A stretch of 36,638 bases of DNA from Kiritimatiellota bacterium (lineage in GTDB: Bacteria; Verrucomicrobiota; Lentisphaeria; Oligosphaerales; JAADHN01), in NCBI GenBank assembly GCA_013151865.1, contig JAADHN010000102.1:1-36638 (forward strand). The letters run 5' to 3'. Positions within the stretch are counted from its first letter, which is position 1, and each line of letters begins with the position of its first letter. Below, in pieces: positions 7,579 to 16,590 of this stretch. Both the position numbers and the translations under genes were made by a program. The notes beneath the pieces were generated by a model. That model was given only the letters and a program-made list of their open reading frames with translations. It searched no databases and was not told the DNA's origin.

Positions 7579-9006
7579 TCAGCTCCCGCGGATGAAATGT
7601 GTGTACAAGTAAAAGAGGCTGCTGGCGGACGCGATCGCGATGGCGAGCAGCATTCCGATGTTCCACGCAATCCGGGCCTTGCCGACCGGCATGTCCTTGC
7701 CGAGGTATTCCCGGCGATTGTGCAGGATGAAAAAGCCGATGTAAGCAATCGGAAGCAGCAAACCGCAAACGGCCGACGTGGGCACCGCGATCCACGCTCC
7801 CATATACTTCCAGGCGACTACTCCCAAGACCCCCGGCGCCGGGGTCAGACACGCCAGTTTGTACTTCCAGCCGCGGGGTTCGATCCCGAAGATCTCGCAG
7901 AATGCGAACCCGTTCACCAGCATGTGCGTCGTGATCGTGCTGAGGGCCATGCCCAAGACTCCGAGGCCGAACACGTACCTGGCGAATATCGCGCTGACAC
8001 CGGCGCTCTCGATCATCCCGGCCGCCACGACCGGGGTCACTTTCGTCCCTGCCGGGACATTCCCGTGGAGAACGGCCCCCGCCGAGATCACGATCAGACC
8101 GGTCGCGACGGTGTACGGCAGGAACATGCCGGTGATCAGATCGAATCGCGCCAGTCCCCGGTGCTCCCGGCCCCAGCCCCGGGCCAGCAGCGAGTACGGA
8201 AACAGAAACGTCATGTTGATGCCTACCGCGGCGCCAAAGGCGGCCATCAGCGTCGACACCCCGCGTTTGTCCGTCGGCACGTACAAGGGCAGGAAGCCGC
8301 GCAGCACTTCTCCCCACCGGATTCGGCCGTCGAGCGTGTTCCGCAAGACCACCGCCGCAAACGCCGCCACGATCATCCAGACAAAGAGTTTCAGGGCGTT
8401 CTCGTACCAGCGGATGCCCCTGTAGCCGTTCCCGTAGTTCCAAGTGATCGCCGTCGAAATCGCAAACACCACTAACCCGATCGCCAGAAGGAAAAGCGTT
8501 CGCGACGTGCCGGCGGGAGCCCAGCCGGTGGCGGCTTTGACCATGTCTTCGGTCATGCCGGCCGCCAACCCGTACTGCGGGAAATGCCAGATCACCGTCG
8601 ACACCAGTGTGGCCAGGGCCCAGGCCCAGGCCACGGCGGGGTGCGCGTATTTCTTCATGGCGCCGAACGGACGGACGCCCGTGCTCAAGGTCTGATGCGA
8701 CACCGCCGCAAGCATGATGATGCCCAGAAGCATGGCCAGCGGCTGGAGCCAGAGCAACCGGTAGCCGAAAAACGTGCCGAGAAAAAGGGACGCCATGGCG
8801 CTGCCGCCCCCCAGGGTCATGGCGCTCTGCAGCCAGCCGGGCCCGGTCCAGGCGAAGTATCCCCGCCATCGCCGAAGGACATTCTGACGCCCGAGTTCGG
8901 TTAAGGCCGTCCGTTCCCGTGCCAGTGCTTCCGGGTCCCGAAGCGAAACCATCGGAAGTCCCTGCACGGTCGCGTCTTCTTCCCGTGCGCACTGCGCAGA
9001 AGACAT
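7579..9006 (-). CDS. Nramp-related membrane transporter without the canonical metal-site motifs
   Basis: Integral membrane protein of 475 residues with about 11 hydrophobic helices, starting at an ATG with GGAGGG ahead of it. The helix-1 signature GPGWLQ (55-60) and the overall helix pattern match the Nramp (SLC11) family. However, the metal-binding DPGN of helix 1 is replaced by LGGGSA (65-70), and the MPHN-type motif of helix 6 by INMTFLFP (263-270). In classical Nramps the Asp, Asn and Met of these motifs hold Mn2+ or Fe2+. The substrate is therefore probably different; Nramp-related Mg2+ transporters are known to have altered motifs, but which branch this belongs to cannot be told by eye. 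The first 45 residues are cytosolic. It may share a transcript with tsaE. Confidence 0.75.
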   Translation of the reverse strand: MSSAQCAREEDATVQGLPMVSLRDPEALARERTALTELGRQNVLRRWRGYFAWTGPGWLQSAMTLGGGSAMASLFLGTFFGYRLLWLQPLAMLLGIIMLAAVSHQTLSTGVRPFGAMKKYAHPAVAWAWALATLVSTVIWHFPQYGLAAGMTEDMVKAATGWAPAGTSRTLFLLAIGLVVFAISTAITWNYGNGYRGIRWYENALKLFVWMIVAAFAAVVLRNTLDGRIRWGEVLRGFLPLYVPTDKRGVSTLMAAFGAAVGINMTFLFPYSLLARGWGREHRGLARFDLITGMFLPYTVATGLIVISAGAVLHGNVPAGTKVTPVVAAGMIESAGVSAIFARYVFGLGVLGMALSTITTHMLVNGFAFCEIFGIEPRGWKYKLACLTPAPGVLGVVAWKYMGAWIAVPTSAVCGLLLPIAYIGFFILHNRREYLGKDMPVGKARIAWNIGMLLAIAIASASSLFYLYTHFIRGS

Positions 9007-9510
9007 CGAAACACCCTCCTTCGCTGATCCCGGCGCCCATTCAACTGCGCTCCTCTGCGGAAGTCACGCTCCCGGTCGCGGCGCGCGAGCCTGAAACCTG
9101 CAGCTGCGGGCCCTTTTCGACGCCGTCAGTATAGTGCGCGAACAGACGGAAGGAAAGCCTCGAGAAAAGGCGAAACCTCGCTTGCGTGTGCACCGGATGC
9201 GCTATACTCTTTCTCTTTTCTCTTGCCGGCCGTCTCGAAAGAATCAGGGGCACAACTGAACTGACCGCTCCCGGCGGTATGTCCGGACCATCCAGTGACG
9301 CATCTGGACTTGTCGCAGATTGCCGACTCGTCGGCGGTCTGCGAACCTCCACGTGCTTCCTGCCGTCGCTCCGGGGGCCCCGGCCGCGGGCGTCGCGACG
9401 GTCGACCGTGCGCACTGCCGGGCGCATTCCGGACCGTGGCGCCGGGCAAGAATCCGAGCCGTCGGCCGTGGGCGCGTCGCGGCGGATCGGAAAACCAGGG
9501 AGTCGGCTCG
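9007..9510. promoter_or_regulatory. Divergent intergenic region with two facing TATACT boxes
   Basis: This lies between the divergent Nramp-like and HD genes. On the minus strand a TATACT box (bases 9128-9133) could serve the transporter. On the plus strand TTGCGT (9182-9187) and TATACT (9203-9208) with 15 bases between, or 16 using CTTGCG, could serve the HD gene. The two -10 boxes face each other about 75 bases apart. No gene is supported; the frames that cross the region are arginine-rich chance frames. Confidence 0.3.
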
Positions 9511-9912
9511 ATGGAACACCCTCATGCCGGAATCGTCCGGGCGCTGGTCCGCTACTTCGACACTGACGACCGCAGAATCGAACATGCCCTGCGTGTGTTG
9601 TTTCATGCCGAACGAATCGCGGCGGACCGCACCGATTGCGACCCTGAAATCGTGATCGCGTCGGCGCTGCTGCACGATGTCGGCATCAAAGTTTCCGAAG
9701 AGAAACACGGCTACAACAACGGCAGGACTCAAGAAGAGTACGGGCCGCCGATGGCCGAAGAGATTCTCGAGACCGTCGGGTTTCCGCGCGAGAAAATCGC
9801 CGTCGTCAAGGACATCATCGGCAACCACCATTCTCCCTCGCGGTACGATTACCCGGAACTCGAGGTACTGAAGCAGGCGGACCGGATCGTGAATCGAGGC
9901 GAGCGCGGGTGA
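9511..9912 (+). CDS. HD-domain phosphohydrolase
   Basis: Small cytosolic HD-superfamily protein of 133 residues. The ATG at 9511 has CAGGGAGTC about 10 bases upstream. The metal-binding signature is complete: a His in IEHALRV near residue 26, H55-D56 in SALLHDVGIK, a histidine pair in GNHHSPS, and D124 in KQADRI. This set is typical of metal-dependent phosphohydrolases acting on nucleotides or other phosphate esters. The substrate cannot be assigned. It is separated from the next gene by 168 bases containing a GGCCGC/GCGGCC hairpin (10000-10014) and shows no clear partner. Confidence 0.8.
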   Translation: MEHPHAGIVRALVRYFDTDDRRIEHALRVLFHAERIAADRTDCDPEIVIASALLHDVGIKVSEEKHGYNNGRTQEEYGPPMAEEILETVGFPREKIAVVKDIIGNHHSPSRYDYPELEVLKQADRIVNRGERG

Positions 9913-10080
9913 TCCCGGGGGCACACCGCACAGGTCCAAAGACTGCCGCAACGCCGCGAGGCCCGCGACAGGGGCCGCACGCATTCGGGGGCGCCCCACG
10001 GCCGCTCGGCGGCCGGCCTTCGCGTTTCTCGAGGCATACGTCCGAGAATTCGGTCCGGCGTTTCGATCGGGGGTGAACGC

Positions 10081-13000
10081 ATGAGAACAATCTTGACTCT
10101 CGGGGCGTCCCTCGTTTTGGCGCTGGCGGTCGAGGCCGGACCGGCGGTCCGGCTGCGGGTTCCGGCGGCGGTCCCGGGCCCGGTCCGGTTCGGGTTGAAG
10201 GACCTGCGGACCGCCCTGGTCGACAGGGGCTGTCGCCTCATCGCTGTCGGCGAAGCAGGCAACGCCTTCGAAATTGTCGTTCGACAGTCGGGGAGCGTTT
10301 CGGGCTCCCCGGTACCCGCCGAACCGGAATCGTTTTCCATCGTCCCCGGTTCTCCCGGGGACCGTCGGCTCGAGGTGAGCGGCCGAGACCCGACCGGCCT
10401 TATGTACGGGCTGCTCGAATTGGCGGAGCGGGTCCGGCGGGGGACCGCGCTCGAACAGGTGCCGAAGATCGTGCAGGCGCCGTTCCTGGCCTTCCGCGCT
10501 CCGAATCCCTTTCTGTCGCTGCCATACCCGTTCAAAGGCAAGTGGGAGGACTGGTGGTTTCGGTCGGAAGATTTTTGGCGGACATACCTGGACATGCTCG
10601 CAAGGGCCCGGTTCAATTGGGTGGACTTGCACGGCATGTACGATGTGCGGACCACGCGGTTTCCGAACATCTACCCCTACTTTCTGACCAGCAAGAGTTT
10701 TCCGAAGGCGGGGATCGCCCCCGCCGAGCGCGCCGCCAACCTGGCCATGCTGAAGCAGGTGGTGACCATGGCCGCGGACCGCGGGATCAAGGTGGCGCTC
10801 ATGAGTTACCATGCCTCCTGGAACGTTCGAGGCGCGCCGCGCGCCCCGTACCCCGAAACGGAAGAGAACCTGGCGCGCTACACTCGCGAGTGCGTGGCGG
10901 AGCTGTTGCGGCAGGTCCCGAATCTCGGCATGGTCGGTTTCCGGATCGGAGAATCGGGTCGCAAGGAAGACTTTTACGAGAAAAGCTACCTGCCGGGCAT
11001 CGCCGACTCCGGAAAAGACCTGCCGCTCTATACTCGCACTTGGGGGGCCAGTCGGGACAAGATTCTCGATCTCGGCAGGTTGTACCCCGAGCGCTTCCTG
11101 ATCGAAATCAAATACAACGGCGAACATTTCGGCCTGCCGTACATCGTCTCCGGCGGGCGCATGGCGCGCTGGAGCCATTACTCCTACCAAGCGTATTGCC
11201 AACCGCCGGAGCCCTACCGAATCGTGTGGCAAATTCGAGCCAACGGCACGCACCGTCTCTTCCGCTGGGGCCGCCCGGCATGGGTGTCCAGGGCGGTCCG
11301 GGCCTGCGTACTCGACGGGGCCGTGGGGTTCAGTCTCGAATCCGTCAATTCGTACTACCCCCAGTACGACTACTATCATAAGCAGCCGGACCTCAAGTGG
11401 TTCAAATGGGTCGTCGAGCGCGACTGGTTCTGGTACCTGCTCTGGGGGCGGCTGGCCTACGATCCGAACCTGCCGGAGGATACTTGGCGGGCCGCGCTCG
11501 CCGAGCATTTCGGGAGTGCGGACGCAGGGGGACCCATGCTCGAGCTGAGCCGAAACATGAGCCGTATCGTGCCCTTGATCTACTCCGTTCATTGCATGGG
11601 ACCGGACCACCGCAACATGGCCCCGGAATTCGAAACTGGGGGACCGATCGACCGTTTCGCCTTTGTCAAACCGCTGGACACTTTTGCCATGCAGTCCATT
11701 CCCGAATACGTGGCGCGACTGTTGCGCAAAGATCCGTCCGCCCGGACCGACCCGCTGCAGATGGCGGCCGCATTGGACCAGGCCGTGACAAAGATCGGCA
11801 CAGGGCTGAAAAGACCTCCGCCGCGCGTGACCCGCGGGCGGCGGGAGCTGATGGACTGGCGGGCCGATGCACAGTGCCTGGCGGCCTTGGGCGCCTACTA
11901 CGCCGCCAAGGTGCGGGCCGCCACTTGGCTGCAACTCTACCGTGCCACTCGGGACCCCGAGTCTTGGCGTCGGGCGCGGGAGTGTGCCGAGCAGGCCGTC
12001 GACGCCTGGCAAGCGCTCTCTCAAGCGGGCGACCGCTTTTATCGGCCTTTTGTGGACACGCTCCGGATGCATACGGAGAAGTTCCGGTGGAGCGCTTATC
12101 TGCCGGAAGTAAAGAAAGACCTTGAAATTCTCGAGCGCGTCAAACGACGGGTGGCTGCGCTCAAGTTGCCCGTGATTCCCGGAGTGAAGCCGGTGAGCCT
12201 GGCCCCGTTGACTGTCCGGGTCGACTGCACGCCCATCTCTGCGACAAGAGCGCTTAAGACGTTCCGGGTCCGTGTGACCCCGGCAGTGGGCGCCGTCTCG
12301 TTTCCCGCCGGGACCCGGGCCTTTCTGCGGTTCAAACACCTGCCGTCGGAGCAGACCTGGAGGAAACGTCGGATGCAGCCCCGGGACGGGGGGTTTGTCG
12401 GTACCGTACGCGTTACCCCCGCGGGGGCGCAATGGGCCGTTGAGGTGGTTGCGCCCCAGGCAGGCACCTGTTGGCCGGATTGGCGCCGCGAGCGACCGTA
12501 CAGAGTCATCGAGCCCTGGGACGGCCCTGTGCCGAACCTGACCCCGGTTTCCCGCCTGCCGGAACTCGGGGGGGCGTTCGACGTGTCGCGCCGGCGGTTC
12601 GGGGCCATTCTGTGCGGGCGGATCGCCCGCGCTCTGAGCGAGGCGCCAAGCGCGCAGAAACGCGAACTGCTCGCTCAAGTCGCCGCTGGACAGGCCCTGG
12701 TGATCTTCAATCAGGATTACCCGGGCAGTTTCGACGCATCGTGGCTGCCTGGCGGGATTCGAGGGACGGACCGCGATTTCGATTCCTGCAAGACGCTCGG
12801 CCCGCACCCGTTGCTCGACGGGGTCCCGGCGACACTCCAACTGAAGAAAATCGTCAACGACGCTCTCGAAGGCGGGGACGGGGAATGGCGGAAACTTACC
12901 GTGCCGTGTGGCTTGGCGGTCCGCCGATACGGCAAGGGGCGAATCATCCTGGTACAGCTCCGTCTGCTGGAAACGGCCGATGATCCGACTTCCGAGCGGT

Positions 13001-13140
13001 TGCTCCGGAATATCCTGCGGTATGCGCTCCAGGGAAGCGACAAGCCACTGCTGGTACTCGATTCGGGGAATGGCGCACTGCCGTCAGCCCTGGATTCTTT
13101 GGGAATCGACTACCGTGTCCGGCAGGACGGGCTGCCGTAG
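10081..13140 (+). CDS. Large secreted glycoside-hydrolase-like protein (alpha-glucuronidase/hexosaminidase-type N-domain)
   Basis: Protein of 1019 residues with an export signal (MRTILTLGASLVLALAVEA, cleavage near residue 19) and GGGGG ahead of the ATG. Residues about 22-130 resemble the small alpha/beta domain that precedes the barrel of GH67 alpha-glucuronidases and GH20 hexosaminidases, ending in GRDPTGLMYGLLELAE. A TIM barrel follows from about 160 to 480, with FWRTYLDMLARARFNWVDLHG, GFRIGESGRKEDF and FSLESVNSYY. A helical region (480-700) is followed by a beta domain. The final 200 residues (816-1010) look like the glutamine-amidotransferase-like fold often attached to glycosidases, ending YGKGRIILVQLRLLE. 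Likely acts outside the cytoplasm on uronic-acid or amino-sugar glycans. The precise family and catalytic residues are not certain. Confidence 0.7.
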   Translation: MRTILTLGASLVLALAVEAGPAVRLRVPAAVPGPVRFGLKDLRTALVDRGCRLIAVGEAGNAFEIVVRQSGSVSGSPVPAEPESFSIVPGSPGDRRLEVSGRDPTGLMYGLLELAERVRRGTALEQVPKIVQAPFLAFRAPNPFLSLPYPFKGKWEDWWFRSEDFWRTYLDMLARARFNWVDLHGMYDVRTTRFPNIYPYFLTSKSFPKAGIAPAERAANLAMLKQVVTMAADRGIKVALMSYHASWNVRGAPRAPYPETEENLARYTRECVAELLRQVPNLGMVGFRIGESGRKEDFYEKSYLPGIADSGKDLPLYTRTWGASRDKILDLGRLYPERFLIEIKYNGEHFGLPYIVSGGRMARWSHYSYQAYCQPPEPYRIVWQIRANGTHRLFRWGRPAWVSRAVRACVLDGAVGFSLESVNSYYPQYDYYHKQPDLKWFKWVVERDWFWYLLWGRLAYDPNLPEDTWRAALAEHFGSADAGGPMLELSRNMSRIVPLIYSVHCMGPDHRNMAPEFETGGPIDRFAFVKPLDTFAMQSIPEYVARLLRKDPSARTDPLQMAAALDQAVTKIGTGLKRPPPRVTRGRRELMDWRADAQCLAALGAYYAAKVRAATWLQLYRATRDPESWRRARECAEQAVDAWQALSQAGDRFYRPFVDTLRMHTEKFRWSAYLPEVKKDLEILERVKRRVAALKLPVIPGVKPVSLAPLTVRVDCTPISATRALKTFRVRVTPAVGAVSFPAGTRAFLRFKHLPSEQTWRKRRMQPRDGGFVGTVRVTPAGAQWAVEVVAPQAGTCWPDWRRERPYRVIEPWDGPVPNLTPVSRLPELGGAFDVSRRRFGAILCGRIARALSEAPSAQKRELLAQVAAGQALVIFNQDYPGSFDASWLPGGIRGTDRDFDSCKTLGPHPLLDGVPATLQLKKIVNDALEGGDGEWRKLTVPCGLAVRRYGKGRIILVQLRLLETADDPTSERLLRNILRYALQGSDKPLLVLDSGNGALPSALDSLGIDYRVRQDGLP

Positions 13141-13286
13141 CAAAGTCCCCGCGCACGAGCCGGGTCGCTTGGAAGCGATCAAGGCTCTTCTGCCGGATCC
13201 GTTCCCACTTTTTTTGAAAACGGCGGCTCCGGCGGCACGCCCGTGCTTCCGGGTCCGAATCGAAACAAGACCGGGGAAAGAGGCAA

Positions 13287-14570
13287 ATGGAGCCGAAAAC
13301 CGTGCTCGAAGCAGTCGGCGACACGTCGGCTTTGGAAAACGTCGGTCGTCACTGGGAAGAATCGATGGCCGCAATGCCCCCGGGATCGCCGGAATTCCTC
13401 CTGGATCCCGTTTGGCGGGAAAATGTGCGCTGGTGCGGGTTCGAGGGTGAATTGGACGAACCGTTGGCCCGTGCCGCCGCCGTGATTCGGGGGAACGAAG
13501 CGCTGCGGCGCCTGGCTTGGCACGCCTACTGGCGCGTCTTTCTTGCTCCCGCCCCTGCGGCGCCGGTCGATTGGCCCGAGCCCGTCCGGCATTTGGGGGA
13601 CGATGCCGGGCTCTTTTACCTGATAGTGGGGGTCGCCGGCGTGCCCCTGGTCCGCCGGCATCACCGCGCACTGGGAATCCCCGAAAACGTGACCCGGGAA
13701 ACCACCCAACAGGTGAAACGGTATTGCGACGATATGTATCGTGCCGGCAACGGCGGGCGACCCGGCCTCTACCAGGGGCAAATGGGGTGGCTCCGCCACT
13801 ACACACGGGAAAAATACGTTCGACTCGGACGACTCGAATACTGGCTGGGGCCGAACCCATACCGGCTCGAGGCGTACCGGAGTATTCCTACCGGTCGCGT
13901 CGCCGCCTTGGCGGCGGATGGCACGCGTTTTACGGAAAACGGTCTCATCCTCCGGGATCCCGCCCGGTACCGGGAAGGAGAAGGCTGGACCGCGACACTC
14001 CTGCACGGCGAGCACACGACTACCGGATGGCTGATCGATCCCGACGGTTTCTGCACCCGCCGGCGAGTTGGCCTCCCGACATCCGAGTGGACGTGTGTGT
14101 TGAAACACGAAGATCCCGTCCTGATGATGCACATCCCGTCGGGCGGCAGAATGACGCCCGAAGCCTGCCGGGACTCGCTCGAAAGGGCGGCCGCGTTCTT
14201 CCCGGAACACTTTCCCGACGAACAACCCCGGGCCGTGGTCTGTACATCCTGGATTTTCAGTCCCGTACTTCAGAAGATCTTTCCGCCCGAGGCGAACCTG
14301 TGCATGTTCCAAAAGGAATTGTACCTATTCCCGGCGCCCAGCGGAGCGTGGGACGGACTCTGGTTCGTTTTCCTGCGGCGCAACCGACCCGACGACCTCT
14401 CCGAACTGCCGCGCAAATCCTCGCTCCAGAGAGGCATCGCCGATTACCTGCGCCGGGGAAAGGAATGGTACGCGGGGGGCATGTTCCTCTTGATGGACGA
14501 TATTCCCAGGTTCGGTTCGCAGTTCTATCGCTCGAACCGCCCGCTGCATTTGTCGGACGTGTCGAAATAG
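13287..14570 (+). CDS. GNAT-like acyltransferase-domain protein (NAT_N/GNAT_C type)
   Basis: Cytosolic protein of 427 residues with no signal peptide. The ATG at 13287 has AAAGAGG just upstream. The architecture matches the two-domain 'acyltransferase domain-containing' family (N-terminal helical domain plus GNAT-like C-terminal domain). The junction has ETTQQVKRYCDDMYRA and GWLRHYTREKYVRLGRLEY. The C-terminal part has MMHIPSGGRMTPEACRDSLE, then CTSWIFSPVLQKIFPPEANL. Members are widespread next to carbohydrate genes in gut bacteria and PVC bacteria, but to my knowledge no reaction is established. It probably transfers an acyl group, perhaps to a sugar amine. It lies in a plus-strand run of secreted-enzyme genes, 146 bases after the previous one. 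Confidence 0.75.
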   Translation: MEPKTVLEAVGDTSALENVGRHWEESMAAMPPGSPEFLLDPVWRENVRWCGFEGELDEPLARAAAVIRGNEALRRLAWHAYWRVFLAPAPAAPVDWPEPVRHLGDDAGLFYLIVGVAGVPLVRRHHRALGIPENVTRETTQQVKRYCDDMYRAGNGGRPGLYQGQMGWLRHYTREKYVRLGRLEYWLGPNPYRLEAYRSIPTGRVAALAADGTRFTENGLILRDPARYREGEGWTATLLHGEHTTTGWLIDPDGFCTRRRVGLPTSEWTCVLKHEDPVLMMHIPSGGRMTPEACRDSLERAAAFFPEHFPDEQPRAVVCTSWIFSPVLQKIFPPEANLCMFQKELYLFPAPSGAWDGLWFVFLRRNRPDDLSELPRKSSLQRGIADYLRRGKEWYAGGMFLLMDDIPRFGSQFYRSNRPLHLSDVSK

Positions 14571-14675
14571 TTTGGAGCCCACCGAGCCTGCAGTCTTCGC
14601 TCACCCGGCCGAACGGCGCAAGGGCCATCCGGCGCTGGGCGCGGAGAGCGGTTCGAACTCGGGAAGGTCCTTTCT

Positions 14676-16433
14676 GTGAGTATGAAACCCATGATGACCG
14701 GTCTGATTACCCTGGCCTCCGTGCTGAACGCCGGACCCCAACCGGCGACAGGCCGCGTCCCGTTTGCGGATCTCGCAGGCGTGTACCGGTGCGGCCAGGT
14801 TTTCCTGACATGGCGGGAAGACGCTCTCCCGGCTGGGGCGACGGTCAACGTCTACACGCATGACCGGCCCATAACCGCCGCCACCTTCGCGTCGGCCCGA
14901 CTCCTTGCCGCCGGTGTCGAGCGGCACAGTGCCCGGGACTGGTGGCGGGATCCGGCCTCTTTCGAGCCGGGTGCGGAGTCCGCACCCCCGGTCGGTTGGG
15001 ACCTCGGGGATGTTCTGGGGGAACTCGACCCCGCCGGAGGACTCTTCGTACACACGGTGACCGCCGAGACCGCCGGACCTCGCTACTACGCCGTGACTTG
15101 GACGGATCGCACGGGCATGGAGCACACGACCGTGACGGCCGGCGCGAACGCCGCAAAAACGCCTGTGACCGGGAAAGTGGCCCTGTTCAGCCCGATCTGG
15201 CAGGGACCGACCGGGGCGCTGCCTGAAAGAAACGCCTGTCGGGGCCGGCGCTTGGTGCTGTCGCTCCACGGTCGTGGCGGCGGCGCGACCGCAGGAAAGC
15301 GGAAGAACAAAGTCAATTGTCTCTGGTTCGCGGACGCAACCCAGGGATGGCGCGAGGGACTGCCGTTCAAGTTCAACCTGTCTGTCGGGCGCGACACGGT
15401 CGTACTGTCGCCCATGGACCGGGTGTGGGTGGGGCGCCCCGTCACGGAATCCTGGGACCGTCGAGACCATTGCCCGGCCATCAATACTTGGTGGTACGGT
15501 TACAACGAGCGTATCCACCAAACAACTCTGACCCGACCCGTCATTGCGCCGAATTACACTGAAAAGTGCCTCCTGGCACTGGTCCGCTGGTGTCGGGAGT
15601 ACCTCGGCTGCGATCCCAACAGCGTGTACATCAAAGGCGGTTCCATGGGCGGTTCCGGCACGGTGGCCATGGTGCTCCATCACCCCCGCGTGTTCGCCGC
15701 CGCGTTCGCCGCGGTGCCGGTTTATTCCTGCACCCGCCCCGGCAAGGGCAGCGCCCGGCGCCTCGAATGCGCCTGCGGTCCGTTGGGCGACCGACCTGCC
15801 TTCAACGGGGCCGGGGTCCCGCTGCTCGAATACATGAACGGGGCGCGCAACATGCTCAATGCACAGGGCGACGTTCCGCCCCTTTTCGCCACCAACGGCC
15901 GGCGCGACGGGTCCATTCCCTGGGAGAACAACCCGCCGTTCTATGCGGCCGCCAACCGGGCGCGCCAGGCGTTTGCCGTCTACTGGAACAACGGTCACCA
16001 CGGAATGACGTCCGAAGCGCCCGCCGATGTACGAGCCTGGGGGTCGGCCATGTATCGCTATCGCCTGGACCGGAGTTACCCGGTTTTCACCAACTGTTCC
16101 GATAATCGGAACTACGGCAACGGCGATCCGGCTGATGGCGATCTCGTGGGCTGGATCAACCGGGGGCTGGCGTGGCGGGACCTCGAGGACACCCCGGATC
16201 GCTATGCGATCACGGTCACGGCGGCGTACCCGGATCTTCGACGCCCCGTTGTCGTGGATGTCACTCCCCGGCGGCGGCAACATTTTCGACCCGCTCCCGG
16301 ACAACGACTCCGGGTGCGGGTAGGGCAGGGCAGGGCGAAAGGCATCGTGGTCGACGATTCCGGCCTGTTCACCGTTCCCGGCGTCCGGATCGTGAACGAC
16401 GCAGGGACTCGAATCGTAATCTCGCCCGAATGA
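14676..16433 (+). CDS. Secreted alpha/beta-hydrolase (esterase/PHB-depolymerase-like)
   Basis: Exported protein of 585 residues with a short hydrophobic leader (MKPMMTGLITLASVLNAG). The GTG at 14676 sits 8 bases after GGGAAGG; the ATG at 14682 is an alternative. Residues about 25-165 are beta-rich and fibronectin-like. From 190 onward it is an alpha/beta-hydrolase with all triad members visible: Ser323 in GGSMGGSG, Asp411 in GRRDGSIPW, and His441 or His442 in NNGHHGMT. LVLSLHGRGGG supplies the oxyanion region. The C-terminal 100 residues form a beta domain. The family includes feruloyl/acetyl esterases and PHB depolymerases. In this neighbourhood an esterase removing acyl groups from plant or algal polysaccharide is the likeliest role. 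Confidence 0.8.
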   Translation: MSMKPMMTGLITLASVLNAGPQPATGRVPFADLAGVYRCGQVFLTWREDALPAGATVNVYTHDRPITAATFASARLLAAGVERHSARDWWRDPASFEPGAESAPPVGWDLGDVLGELDPAGGLFVHTVTAETAGPRYYAVTWTDRTGMEHTTVTAGANAAKTPVTGKVALFSPIWQGPTGALPERNACRGRRLVLSLHGRGGGATAGKRKNKVNCLWFADATQGWREGLPFKFNLSVGRDTVVLSPMDRVWVGRPVTESWDRRDHCPAINTWWYGYNERIHQTTLTRPVIAPNYTEKCLLALVRWCREYLGCDPNSVYIKGGSMGGSGTVAMVLHHPRVFAAAFAAVPVYSCTRPGKGSARRLECACGPLGDRPAFNGAGVPLLEYMNGARNMLNAQGDVPPLFATNGRRDGSIPWENNPPFYAAANRARQAFAVYWNNGHHGMTSEAPADVRAWGSAMYRYRLDRSYPVFTNCSDNRNYGNGDPADGDLVGWINRGLAWRDLEDTPDRYAITVTAAYPDLRRPVVVDVTPRRRQHFRPAPGQRLRVRVGQGRAKGIVVDDSGLFTVPGVRIVNDAGTRIVISPE

Positions 16434-16590
16434 TTCGTGTCCGGACGAGCAGACCGCCCGTGCTCCCGCCGATCTCGAAGGAGCGTTCGGGGCCTTCTGC
16501 AACAGAGGGTATTGCGCCGGTCCCCGCGGCCCGACTCGGACCGGCGACGAAAACGACAGGAGCGGATGAAAAGCGGAAAGGATGCAAACA

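Noticed and set aside
7479-7748. A 90-residue N-terminal extension of tsaE
   Set aside because: TsaE homology starts at the ATG at 7478, and the extension overlaps the 3' end of the Nramp-like gene with Ser/Arg/Cys-rich sequence.
9244-12840. A 1198-codon open frame on the minus strand opposite the large glycosidase-like gene
   Set aside because: Arg/Pro/His-rich translation, no ribosome site and no domain; it mirrors a plus-strand gene with a signal peptide and recognisable folds. Long antisense frames are expected at this GC content.
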